From Heterobilharzia americana (lineage: Eukaryota; Platyhelminthes; Trematoda; Strigeidida; Schistosomatidae): 64,000 nucleotides of DNA. Under the pieces are notes generated by a model. The model ran no database searches and had not been told where the DNA came from. It was given only the letters and a program-made list of their open reading frames with translations. Positions 21,592 through 32,799 of the stretch are shown piece after piece; positions within the stretch are counted from its first letter, which is position 1; the number at the start of each line of letters is the position of its first letter. The stretch is from positions 46,905,491-46,969,490 of the forward strand of contig OX104130.1 of assembly GCA_944470555.2 (NCBI GenBank), read 5' to 3'. Made by a program: the position numbers and the translations under genes.

Positions 21592-24500
21592 GCCAGCACG
21601 TGACGGCGACTAACGTCGCTGGCGAGCCACTTCCATGTCGCCTCTTCTTCGTCACTGATCGACATTCTGGGATACGCTTCCTAGTTGACACTGGGGCAGA
21701 AGCTAGCGTCATCCCACCTACGAAGGAAGAGCGTCTGCGGCCAATGTCTCTGCAACTTCGTGCCGCCAACGGTTTTCCCATCACAACCTATGGTCGGAGA
21801 TTCCTCGACCTCAACCTTGGATTGCGTCGTCCCTTTCGTTGGGTTTTCATAGTGGCAGATGTGACCACCGGCATTATTGGTATGGATCTCTTGCAGCACT
21901 ATCAGCTGCTGGTAGATGCTGGCAAGCATAAGTTGATAGATTCTACCACAACACTCTCTGTTTCCGGTATAGTCACAAAGACGCCGCCCCTCAGTCCCGT
22001 GTACTCCACGACGGACGCTTCTAGTCCCTACGCGTCTATCATTCAGTCCTTTCCGGATGTCTTTAAGCCAAGTCGTTGTGTCCCTTGTGTGACTTCGAAC
22101 GTTTCTCATCACATAACGACGACTGGCCCGCCAGTGTTTGCGAAACCACGGCGATTATCCCCGGAGAAACTGCGTGCTGTTAAAGCCGAGTTTGAACACA
22201 TGCTTGAAATGGGAATAATCAGACCATCCAACAGTCCATGGTCTTCACCCTTGCATGTGGTACCCAAGAACAATGGCATGGACTGGAGGCCTTGTGGTGA
22301 CTACCGAAGGCTCAACGCTAAAACGATTCCAGATCGTTATCCAGTCCCTCACATACACGACTTGACTGCATCTTTAAAAGGCTCGGTTATCTTCAGTAAG
22401 CTTGACTTGACGCGTGCATATCATCAGATCCCGGTTCATCCTGATGATGTTCCCAAGACAGCCGTCATTACACCGTTTGGTCTTTTTGAGTTCCTTCGTA
22501 TGCCTTTTGGTCTTCGCAATGCAGCACAAACCTTCCAACGTTTTATTCACGATGTTTTACGTGGACTCGACTTCGCCTATGCCTACCTAGACGACATACT
22601 AATCGCTAGTCCTGACGAAGACACTCATTTTAACCACTTGAAACAGGTTTTCGCCAGACTGTCAGAGCATTCGATGACAGTCAACCTGGCCAAATGCCAG
22701 ATTGGCGTTCGTTCACTAAAATTTTTGGGACACGTTATCGACGAGCAAGGCATTCGCCCACTACCTGAAAAGGTACAGGCGATCCAAGACTTCCCAGTCC
22801 CAGCGTCACTTAAAGCTCTGCGTGTGTTTCTGGGTATGGTGAGCTATTATCGTCGCTTCGTTCCCCAATGTGCACACATTTTGACTGCACTGACCGACCT
22901 GCTGAAAAGTAAGTGTAAAACTTTCAGCTTGACTTGAGGCACTAGAAGCATTTCGCAAGATCAAAACCGCAATAGCAGACGCCACGATGCTGGTGCATCA
23001 AGACGTAAACCTACCTCTTAGCATTGCGGTTGACGCCTCTAACACGGCCATTGGAGCTGTGTTGCAACAACTTTCGGATCACACTTGGATCCCAGTTGCA
23101 TTCTTCTCCCGGAAGTTATCCACCTGCGAAATGCGGTACAGCACTTTTGGCAGGGAATTGCTCGCCATATATGCCTCAGTGAAACATTTTCGTCATTTTG
23201 TGGAAGGTCGTGACTTCATCATCTTTACCGACCATAAACCTCTGACGTATGCCTTACACACCACTACTGACAGATATTCACCGCGTGAATTACGTCACCT
23301 AGACTATATTTCGCAATTCACGTCGGACATCCGTCATATTTCTGGTGCGAATAACCCTGTCGCGGACGCACTGTCTCGCGTTTGCACCACTACTTTGCCT
23401 CGAGCAGTCGACTTACAGAAGATTGCCGAACTTCAGGATTCAGACGAGGAGATTGAAAAACTTCAACACTCATCCTCTCTGAAGATACAGCGTTTACCGC
23501 TCCTGAACAGTGAAGTGTCAATATTGTGCGACACCTCCACAGGCACACCCAGACCGGTTGTTCCTTTATCCTTGCGTAAGCATGTTTTTGATGCTTTGCA
23601 CAATCTTTCACATCCTGGCATCCGTGCCACTGACAAGCTCATATCTGCTAGGTTTGTTTGGCCTGGTATTAACCGTGATGTTCGAAACTGGACACGGTCA
23701 TGTATTCAGTGCCAACGTTCCAAGGTGAATCGTCACAACATCCCACCACTTGGAACTTTCGCCAAACCGGACTCACGATTCGCTCATGTCCACTTAGACA
23801 TTGTCGGCCCACTTCCACCCTCCGATGGATATAGTTACCTACTGACATGTGTCGATAGGTTTACTCGCTGGCCGTTAGCCATCCCATTGTCTAACATTAC
23901 TGCCGAAACAGTAAGTCGGGTCTTCGTCGAAGGATGGGTTTCACAGTTTGGATGCCCTTCCACCGTGACAACCGACAGAGGCCAACAGTTCGAATCCGCT
24001 ACCTTCCAGAAGCTGATGAATCTGTTGGGATGCAAACGCATCCGCACTACCGCATATCATCCAGCTTCCAATGGTTTGGTGGAGCGATTCCACCGACACC
24101 TTAAGAGCGCACTAATGGCAGTCGACAATATGAAATGGACTGAGTCTCTGCCGTTGGTTCTTCTCAGCATTCGTTCTACACTCAAGACGGATATACAGTG
24201 TACACCTGCTGAGTTAGTTTACAGTAACTTACGTTTGCCGGGTGAATGGTCGCTTCAGATTGTAGTGACCCAACTCCTACCGATATCCATGGCTATGCGC
24301 AAACTCTTAAGTTACACATGCGTCGCCTCCAACCCCATCCACACGGATACAGTGTAGACGGGTGCAGTTGGATAAAAGACTCCAAGATTGCACTCACGTC
24401 TTTGTGCGTTGTGACGGTGTACGTAAACCCTTACAGCCACCATACGACGGACCTTTCAAGGTTCTCAGTAAAAAGAAAAGTTTTTCGTCATTGACAGATC

Positions 24501-24744
24501 TGGACGGCAGGATTCTATAAGTGTCGATCGTTTGAAGGCAGCTTATATAGAAGACGACCCACCTTCCTCTACACCGACACAACTAGAAAAACCCTTGCCG
24601 CCAGACTCCCAAACAGACTCGTCTAGTCGCGCGTACCCCGAATCTTCTAAAAGAGCCACCTCTAGTAGCACTGATCCAGTACCCTCTACACGTGCTGGGA
24701 GGCGTGTACATTGGCCCAAACGATACGCCGATTTCGTTAATTAG
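21588..24744 (+). pseudogene. pol: LTR element pol: protease, RT, RNase H, integrase; several frameshifts
   Basis: The pol frame overlaps gag in a different phase at 21588. The first block (to 22937) has the aspartic protease motif [10 protein letters not shown] (21681 on) and a full RT with [13 protein letters not shown] and YLDD at 22584-22595. A one-base shift near 22930 breaks it. The next block (22987-24357) has RNase H (AVDAS, GRELLAIYA, FTDHKPL) and integrase with its H-H-C-C finger (CIQCQ) and D, D, E residues near 23797, 23969 and 24078. Further shifts near 24250 and 24480 precede the tail, which ends at TAG 24742-24744. All catalytic residues are kept, yet no continuous pol exists. 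Confidence 0.88.
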
Positions 24745-25349
24745 CCCCAGCGCAACTTCACACTTGGTAAATTCGGAGTTTCAACTATTTTGTCGTGGCA
24801 TGCACTATCAATGCGTTTTCATATCTAAAGTTTTCACAAGTTTTGTTCACTACTTTGCAAACAGTTTTTTTTTAAAAAAAACAACCTAAATACAATTTAA
24901 ATTTCGAAAACTTTTTTTGGTTGGTTATTATTATTTTTTCTGTACTCCCCCACTTCGAATTATTTGGTTTTTCTTTTCTTAGCACTCTAATGTCCTATTT
25001 CTTTCTTCTTGCAGAACCTAGAAAATGCGTTGAAAATTGGATACAATTGGCCGCTGACGATGCTACTTGGATCGTTCTTCGGTTCTCTTTGTACCAATTT
25101 CCCCCTGTACACTCCCCGGTAGATTAAGAAGCAATAAAGAAAAGTAGACGGAGGCTTTGGGTCACCTTCCACCACTGCGAGAAGGGTTGCGTCTAGACGC
25201 AAAGTTCTCATACCTCGTAGGTGTGCATAGTTGCACTAGCTTCTGAGACCCACACGTCATCACTCCATCACCAAAATGGAAAGGTGTAGCGTGTCCGCCT
25301 CGCAGTCGCCTCCTAGGATCGAAGGTTGTCTGTATCCCAACAACCTTCT
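24745..25349 (+). other. LTR element 3' untranslated region
   Basis: About 600 bp between the pol stop and the polypurine tract. It is T-rich at 24860-25010, then holds a stretch with gaaggttgtctgtatcccaacaacctt, an imperfect inverted repeat (25320-25348) just before the polypurine tract. No domain-bearing frame. Confidence 0.6.
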
Positions 25350-25361
25350 AGGAGGGGGATA
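25350..25361 (+). other. Polypurine tract
   Basis: aggagggggata lies a few bases upstream of the 3' LTR start, the normal place for plus-strand priming. Confidence 0.75.
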
Positions 25362-25364
25362 ACC

Positions 25365-25799
25365 TGTAGTGCACCGTCCTGGCACCAAAATATAACTAGG
25401 GCTAAAATAAATAGTTTAAATTAAATTAACTAAATAAATCTCTAGCTTGCCTCCGGATGCTTAGGGTGTTTTAAGTTTTGTTTTAACGAGCATGCATCCG
25501 AGCAGGCTTGGACGCCATTTTGCGCTCCATTGTGCTGATTACCACGCACGTACTCCGAGTCCCTAGTTCAGCCTTACAAGCCACATAAGTTGATTAAACT
25601 TTTCCCCCATTCATTATTATTACATTTACTTTAATTAAATACATAGCTCCTTCAAATACATTGCGTATCAGTTCTTTTGATTTATGTTTTGCTATCAGTA
25701 CTTACACGTTAGGTAAAGTACTGGTTGAGCAGGTACTAGAGCACATCAAGTTAAGTAGGGTTGATCAAACGTTACGGAATTGTAACACGCACCCCTATA
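25365..25799 (+). repeat. 3' LTR (435 bp)
   Basis: Same length as the 5' LTR with five visible substitutions and no indel. Followed directly by CATC at 25800-25803. Confidence 0.92.
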
Positions 25800-25803
25800 C
25801 ATC

Positions 25804-26370
25804 TTTTTCTACTTTGATACCAGTCTCTTTCTATCCCCTTGTTCTTTGCATGCTACTGTGAAGCGTGGGAATTCGAACAGATGCACTTCTATGATCGTTT
25901 CTGTTTTAACTTTCGATGTATTTCGCCTATCTTCAGCTAGTTGTACAGACCCCACATGGGCGCACTTTTCAAACGAGCTTTCTGAAATAATAATGAAAGA
26001 AGACAGACCACAGGTCACCAACTATCTCCACTAGAAACGACTGAAGCGGCGATCTTAGATACCGATCAGCTTTCATCAGTTGACAATGAGGACAGCCTAG
26101 CAAGCGTTTGGCAACATCCCTCATACCTGGCTAGTATGTACTTTGTCTGAGAAGGTAGACTGCCCGTGAAACACCTGTATGAGCTAACTACTGGCATCCT
26201 TGTATCATTTTGTCGCGTAGACATTTCGGAATCACTTCCGACCAACTCCCATCGTTTTCTTGCCACGTCAGCATTCATCCGTAGGCGTTATTTCTGCGTC
26301 AACAACGTTCTCAACTCTTTATTTTCCACAGACGTTTGTGTCTTCGTTCCTTCAGTTATGGCTTTTATCG
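25804..26370 (-). other. Sequence between LTR element and Gypsy relic
   Basis: If the neighbouring - strand Gypsy relic were complete, its integrase should be here, but I cannot recognise the zinc finger or D, D, E residues. Small - strand frames (26278-26066 and 26021-25809) have no clear domain. The region may be a diverged integrase tail or simply flank. Confidence 0.35.
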
Positions 26371-27013
26371 CTCATTTAGGTGTAGGGTCCGACTTCTGAA
26401 GGCGAATAAGTCCTAATGGGTCCCGTCCCACTGCATGTACACCGTATGCGATCTCAGGTGGTTCATTTTCTTCGTCTGATCTTGATAAGAAGTCTGGCAA
26501 CCAGTTTTCTTTTCCCACCGCATGGCCTATTGTAAAGTAGTACTCTTGCAGTCGTGACATCCAACGTGATCATTTTCCTCTGGGATCTCTCGCTGTCTTT
26601 AGCCACTATAGAGGCTTATGATCAGTTTCAATATGGGATCGTTGACCAAGGAAGGATGATCTCCATTTCTCAAGCGCTCAAACTATCGCCAGACATTCTT
26701 TTTCCACTGTGGAATATTTCTGCTCTGCAGGTGTCAGGACACGGCTGGTACACTCCACTATTCCTTCAGTCTATCTCAGAACTCCGCCTATTCCATAACC
26801 ACTTGCATCGATGGACACGATGAATAGCCTCCCGGGTATTGGTAGTTTTAAAGTCATTTCCTGGTCATTTAGGAGTTCCTTGATGTGATCAAACGTTTTC
26901 TGTGCCTCCTTCGACCACATAAATTTTGGGTTGTCAAGTAGCTTATATAAAAGTGCTGCTATCTGACTGAACTTTTTGAGCAACCGACTTTACAATGATA
27001 CTCTACCCAAGAA

Positions 27014-27556
27014 CTATCGCAGTTTCCGCTTGGAGTTCGGCACTGGAATAGTTCTGACCATCAGAATTTTATCAGGTAGTGGCTTTAGTTCACCGTTCCC
27101 AACTTTATGTCCTATCAATGTAACACTCCTCTTGGCTACCTGAGATTTTCTTTTATTGATGCGAAGACCAAACTCGTCAATGCGTCTTAACACGGCTTCC
27201 AGGTGTTCTAGATGTTCTGCCTCCGTCTGACTGTACACCACCAGACCATCACCGTACACCTCTACGCTCTCTAAATTCTTCAGCAACAGCATCTTTAACC
27301 ATCTAAATGTAAATGGCGCACCTGCAAGACCAAATGACATTCTCTTGAATTGGTATTGCTTCTTGCCCACAATAAATGCTGTTTTCTCTTTATCGCCTTC
27401 TTTTATTGGTAGCTGCCAGTAGCCTGATCGGAGGTCCAGAATTGTTAATACCGTCGGCAAGGCACACGGCTTCAGTTGCTTCATGCTATTTAACTCTCGG
27501 AAATCAACGCAGAATCTATATTTCCCATTTGACTTTCTTACCAAAAGCACTGGCAA
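27014..27556 (-). pseudogene. Gypsy reverse transcriptase fragment with dead active site
   Basis: 180 codons with VDFRELNSMK, the LDLRSGYWQLPIKEGDKEKTAF substrate block and the KRMSFGLAGAPFTF block, clearly RT of the Ty3/Gypsy type. The catalytic Y-x-D-D is read as YGDG (about 27265-27240), so the second Asp is lost and the protein would be inactive. The open frame extending through RT suggests moderate age. Confidence 0.85.
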
Positions 27557-28256
27557 CGTTTATGGGCTATCAGCCTCTTTAATAATACCTTTCTTTTAGC
27601 ATTTCCAGAACGGGGCGCCTAACTATTTCTCCTAAGTGACATAGTATTCGCCGTGTTATAAATGTTGTCATTGGTTGACTTGCTACTGGGATGTCATGCT
27701 GAACCTTGTCACAATAACCATAGGGGTCTCCACCTCCCGTGAAAAATCTGTCGTATTTCTTAACCAACTTCAAGATGTTTGGCACTTCTGGGTGTGGTGC
27801 TTTTGATACCTCATCTTAATCTCTGCTAACCGGCTGTTTTCCTGCGCGGTGAACGGCTTGTACCGTGTCGCCACTATTCCTGTTCTCGTGTTAATAACTG
27901 CGTCCACTTCTATCAAAAAATTAGCACCTAGGATTGACCGTTGTAGATGCGTGGTCACAATGAATGGAAATCTAATTTTCCAACTTCCGATCTCGACGAC
28001 GCAATCTGATAAGCCTGCAATTTCTAATGTATGCCCCCCAATCGTGTAGACCGTTAGAACGCATGGTCTTGTTCTGAGATTGACTCTTATCTACCAGCGA
28101 GACTGCCGGCCCCGTATCTACCAGACACAAGATCTCTCCATCATTTATTCGTATTCTAGCACACACAGCACGTCTATCTATGGCTCCTACAATATCTAGT
28201 CTAGTCGGAAAAACGGAATTCATATTATATCGTTCAAAACGTTTTCTTTTTCGCCT

Positions 28257-28457
28257 CTACGGACAGTTTTTTTGCCAGTGTCCCTGTTTTCCGCATGCAA
28301 AGCATTTACTCTGTCTGTTGATATCCATTCTAAGTGCAGCCACCTCTTCCTGAAGGTTGCCGATTTTTTTCCGGTTACTTATCCCTGATGACTCCACTGC
28401 AGCTACTGCTGTACCCATTAGTTGACTGGTCACCTTGGCCATCTCACTGGTGTCCAT
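28257..28457 (-). pseudogene. Gypsy gag nucleocapsid fragment
   Basis: 66 codons ending in the nucleic-acid-binding knuckle C-x2-C-x4-H-x4-C. It is preceded by a coiled-coil-like stretch (LQEEVAALRMDI). The upstream capsid fragment (28709-28461) lies in another frame. Confidence 0.75.
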
Positions 28458-29230
28458 GGGTTAGGCTGCTTTCACTAGTCGTAAGTGCTGGACGATGTCA
28501 TTCGGGACACTTTCGGTGAACTGTACAGCCAGAAACTGTTTTTGAAAGTCCTCATCCAACGTGTTAAGTGCTCGTCGAAGTAGTTTGGTCAACGTCACAG
28601 CCAACACCAGCGGATCTTTGCCTATTCCCAGTTTCGTGCCCCGGAACTGCTGCATCGTCAGCTCACTGTCCGCTGGGCTGTCAAACTCCGTCTCCAGGCG
28701 GTCAACCATTCTCTGCTAAGTCTCCTTCCCATCTCCACGTTCCGCGCCGTCATACGCTGCTTTCTCTCTACCCCTCAGCAACGTGCCCAAAACCATGACC
28801 TTCACCCCCTGGATCCCGGACACCCACCACCTCCGCGACCGACTCGAAGTACCTGAGGAAGACCTTGATGTCACCATCCTCGAATACTGTAGACTGCGGA
28901 ATCTTCTTCACTTCCAGAGGCAACGACACCAATTGGAAGAAGTAAGAAGACAGATACAAAGGAACGAATGTTTATCATCAACAAGTGGGACAGTAGTCGT
29001 TAAATATGGTACACCTTGCACTAAAACGGTCATTTGCAAAATATGCTTCATTTTCTTTTCTGCTTCTCTCTTGATTTGTTCTTCGTACGCCCCCGTTGTC
29101 TCTTGGCGGAACCTTACTCATTGCTGGTAATTCCCTATGATTTCTGCCACCCTCTCAATATATACTACTTATATCCATTCTTATCAGCAACGCCCAATAC
29201 CATGATACGCTCGCGCAGTGCTAGGAAATG

Positions 29231-30935
29231 ATGTAATCGAAAAGCAAAACTTCCCTTATTAAATCTTATTGCTCTTCTTCTTGAGTTTTTGAATATTTCG
29301 TTGTCTAAACATTTCTTGTTACACCTACAAATATTTGAACTGAAGGATATCATACATAACGACGTTTATTATGGTTTTTTGCAGCTACAGCCTTATGACT
29401 TTACGTCATATAGTCATTTTTTTAGTAGGAATACGAATAGTAATTGACTTCCATGTATTTAGTTAGGCTTACGAAATCAAAGTTCATCAGTGATCAGTTG
29501 TTGATTATGCGAACTAAATAATTCATGAGTTTTTTCTCATTACAAAGAATGGCACTTTCGAGACTATTTGAATGGATTCTTATGCATGACCTACGATAAC
29601 ACAGTGGTTTCAACTAACAAACAGTTTGCAAATTTATAAAACGTGCGTACCTAGTTTAAGGTCAATAGTTAGTAGTAGTAGCTCATGCCTTATCGATTGA
29701 TAAGCTTATATTTATCATTTGCGTTGGATAACAATTTCAGAATCTCTAAGAGAACGTACCTTTAAGTACGGTAAAACAACCACGTTCGGATTTAGAAGTC
29801 CTCGAATGTAACTGATGTGAATATCTTCGTGCAACAGAGTTTATCATTTTCCAGATTGTTGACGCTGCAAACACAGTTCATTTGGATATAAGGGCCAATG
29901 TCGAAGTATGCCTGTTGTCCGGCATCGGTTAAGTAAACACTCAGAATTTAAATTCAATGCCTTTCTTGCAAAATTGTACTTTTAACTCTAAAACTCTCAG
30001 AAGACGTGGTCAATAATTCAAAGATATATTTTGTGCATCATAGCATGAAGATAAATAACGATTGTTTTTCTAAAGTCACTGATGCTTCACGAATTGCCAT
30101 AATTATATCTCGACGGGATTAAGGGATGTATATATAAAAGAACTGTGAATATAAAACTAATAAAGCAAGGGTCATAATATGAATTTCGCTAGCACAAAAA
30201 GTTCGGGAGGAAATTTCTGAGTTAATCAGTAACTGTTTTTTAATGACCTGAAGTTTTGCTTTTATCTCCTTACCGGAAATTCCTTTACTGACTCACAGTA
30301 TGTTGGCTTTATATTACTACTAATGGGAGATGCTGAATATTCTCAATGGTGTGTATGTTATCTTTCTTACCTCCGAATTATTGCTTCGGAGACTATTGGC
30401 TTCGAAAAATAAGGAGAAAAGTAGCTGAGTGAATTTACTCATTCACATGCCTCAGAGTTTCTATCACCCCTTGTGAGGCGGTGGTCGATGAAATCTCAGT
30501 ACGAATGACTTTCACACAATTATGCTGCTAGTAACGTAGCTGAATGTCTACCAGGGTAAAAAGCACTACTGAGAGGAATTTTCTGGTTTGTTAAACAGAC
30601 CCTCAAGGGAATGGGTCGTGAATGCATCGATAACTTATTTTCATCTAAAACTATTTTTTTATTCTTTTTACTTTTTATCTGAGTCATACGACTGCTAATA
30701 TTATTTTTGCTTTACACTTGTTGGCTTTCAAAACAATATCCGGATGTGAGGCTTGACAAGTTGAACCTTTACCCAGTGCTGCGAAATCCAGCGCTTATCT
30801 ATGTGTTCGAACAGCTTCCGCTACAATAATATACCAGGGATACTGTTTCAATGTTCTACGTGATAAAAATCAGTAGTTGATCTAGACTGACTTGTAAGAG
30901 ACATTTTAGTTACATTCCACCCATAACATCTTACA
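29231..30935. other. Spacer downstream of TBC1D24, nothing recognised
   Basis: AT-rich sequence lacking long frames, repeats or RNA genes that I can support. It separates the Gypsy relic from the 3' end of the TBC1D24-like gene. Confidence 0.5.
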
Positions 30936-30936
30936 T

Positions 30937-30942
30937 TTTATT
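30937..30942 (-). terminator. Candidate polyadenylation signal of TBC1D24-like gene
   Basis: TTTATT on the + strand (AATAAA on -) is the first canonical signal found 3' of the stop codon at 31581, giving a 3' UTR of about 650 nt. Variant signals closer to the stop cannot be excluded. Confidence 0.35.
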
Positions 30943-31580
30943 ATAACGAACTCAAACTACATGATAAGAAATGAACACTTCAAGGTAAATAATCATCTTT
31001 AAATAACTTTCTTTGGCAGTGATTAATCGTAACAGTTACAATCAACCGATGTTTTAAATAACTATTTGGAAATATTGAATGTCAACACAAAATTACGAAT
31101 CACTAAATAAACCTGGAAGATTATCTCAAAAGAAAAAACAAATGCTTATTTAACGGGCTAAACACAAAAATGAGAAGCGACTCAAGTGAAACAAAAATTT
31201 GTCGAACACAGTAAATAAACTAGTCATTATTCTTGGCATAAACGAATAAATATTAGATGAATTGAGCATGATAACAATATGACTAGACAGAAAATAAATA
31301 TATAAGTAACAAAATAAACAAAAGATTTCAGACGAATTTCGGTGATAAATAGTGAATTGCACATCAGCTAATAATAAGTAGTACGATCAACAAATAATTT
31401 TTTGCAGGAATTTTCCTACACAGTACAGGATTGAAATGAATAAACCATTAGCTCAAAAAAAATGTTTTGGGGATACTGTATCACAATGTGTACAAAAGAG
31501 ATGGATAAATAAATAAAGATGAGGATTATAAAGAATAAAAAAAAAGAAGAATGCTTTAAGAAAAACAGATCTGAGTGTTT

Positions 31581-32296
31581 TTAGAGATCAGTAAAACCTA
31601 TTAGTTCAACTAAACCGACAGTGAACATGCAGCCAATTTGTCCATTTTCACACTGAATTGTATGCGTTAAATCAGTAGGATCACTAATTAGGCATGGATT
31701 AGAAAAAGTTGAACTCGGACCAGTTGAAGCTGTAGTGAGACAACTGTCTAAGCTCAAACCTGGAGGTCCACTAGTCATACTCCCACCAATTTCGATACCA
31801 TTATTTGAAGATCGTTGAAAACGTTGATACTGGGGTGAATTTATGATTGTTTGATCATCTGATCCTGAACCAATCCACCTATAAATAACAAAAGGGCCAG
31901 GTTTGATACGAAATAAAAAGCAGAAACCATTTCCATAGTATGTAGATTCAGCACGAGGTTGCCATCTATCTGAACAAAAAGCTCCAATAATACTACTTTT
32001 AGATGAACTGCGTACTAACAGGATTGTTGCAGGATTTTGTGTTTCTGCTGCTTTGGCATAAAATGTGCGCAGACTATTACCGTCTATGTTGGAAGAAAAT
32101 ACTAGATAAGGTTTAGATAAGTATGAAAATTTACGATCTTCAATTGATGTGATTACTGAGGCTAATTCTTTGCTTGATATGCATTCAGATGGATGAGTGT
32201 TCATGGCATTATCACCAAGTAAATAAGCAGCAAAAGTACTCCTCTCTGTTTTATTACAAACTTGAACCAACTCCTTATCAAAATCGAAATTCACTT
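31581..32296 (-). CDS. TBC1D24: TBC1D24-like terminal exon: TLDc domain
   Basis: 237 codons plus TAA. Two bases at the start complete a split Glu codon with the previous exon. The sequence carries a TLDc domain: YLVFSSNIDGNSLRTFY, NPATILLVRSS…GAFCSDRW, GNGFCFLFRIKPGPFVIYRW, and the closing GGSMTSGPPGLSLD…CLTT…TFSNPCL block that matches the GG…L.IDGDL..G.S..C.TF.N..L pattern. In animals the TLDc domain of TBC1D24/Skywalker is linked to synaptic vesicle trafficking and protection from oxidative stress. The acceptor is tctctaacag; an ATG further upstream would lie in intron, so the spliced start is preferred. Confidence 0.9.
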
Positions 32297-32532
32297 CTGT
32301 TAGAGAAAGGTAAAACAAATTAGGTAATATAAGTGAATCTTATTTATTTGTTATTCAAAAAAGAAGCTATGTGACAAACTACTTTCAAGCTTAAAGACAA
32401 ATATACAAATAACTATTTCGATAAATTAGAGTAGGAAAATAAACAGGGGATTATGAAAATAAGATTGTAATTACGTAGTGCAGGTTAAATCTATGACAGA
32501 GTGGGGAAATGAATAAGGTATGAAGGAAATAC

Positions 32533-32679
32533 ATGTGTAGTTACCTAAGACAAAATGAATCTATGACAGTCAAGGTTTCATGATGGCCACGGCAAAGACA
32601 AAGGTTGGACGTACCTTTGCCATGGCCATCACAAAGCCTTGACTGTTATAGATTCATTTTGTATTAGGTAACCACACAT
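32533..32679. repeat. Near-perfect hairpin (foldback) repeat
   Basis: Left arm 32533-32604 (atgtgtagttacctaagaca onward) and right arm about 32611-32679 are inverted copies of about 68 bp with only a few mismatches and a loop of a few bases. Both arms contain gaatctatgacagtcaagg or its inverse. The arms end in nearly the same ATGTGTRGTTACC ends, as in a foldback or MITE-like element. It lies in a transcribed intron. Confidence 0.85.
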
Positions 32680-32799
32680 ATCGCATATTAGGTTTGTTTA
32701 TTTGATTTATAACACATAGTGATCTAGTGTTATTTACTTGACGACGTTTCGAGCATAAATTATTGCCCATAATCATATCATATCTTATTAATCACAGCA

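Larger units (their letters stand above)
20130..25799 (+). mobile_element. Ty3/Gypsy LTR retrotransposon, CsRn1-group like, complete but frameshifted
   Basis: Complete structure of about 5.67 kb: 435-bp LTRs, primer-binding site, gag with CHCC finger, pol with protease, RT, RNase H and integrase in that order, polypurine tract, 3' LTR and 4-bp target duplication. The gag finger type and pol order fit the CsRn1/Kabuki group, which includes schistosome elements such as Boudicca; the exact family name is not assigned. I see five differences between the LTRs, implying a fairly recent insertion. Gag and pol each carry frameshifts, so this copy is unlikely to make its own proteins. Confidence 0.92.
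26372..29230 (-). mobile_element. Second Ty3/Gypsy element, decayed, integrase not found
   Basis: Reading right to left: gag capsid part (28959-28461), CCHC zinc knuckle CFACGKQGHWQKNC (about 28305-28260), protease LVDTGPAVSLV (about 28125-28090), linker (27958-27770), RT (27556-27014), RNase H start (FIVSIDASGYGIGG near 26810) and its end (GHAVGKENWLPDFLSR, 26545-26480). The gag knuckle is CCHC, so this is a different lineage from the element at 20130. Frames are cut many times. The 5' side extends to about 29230, since that part is shared with the relic at 32.8-34.3 kb. No LTR was recognised. Confidence 0.8.

Noticed and set aside
25804..26370. Integrase of the - strand Gypsy relic
   Set aside because: Expected position, but zinc-finger and D, D, E residues could not be recognised.
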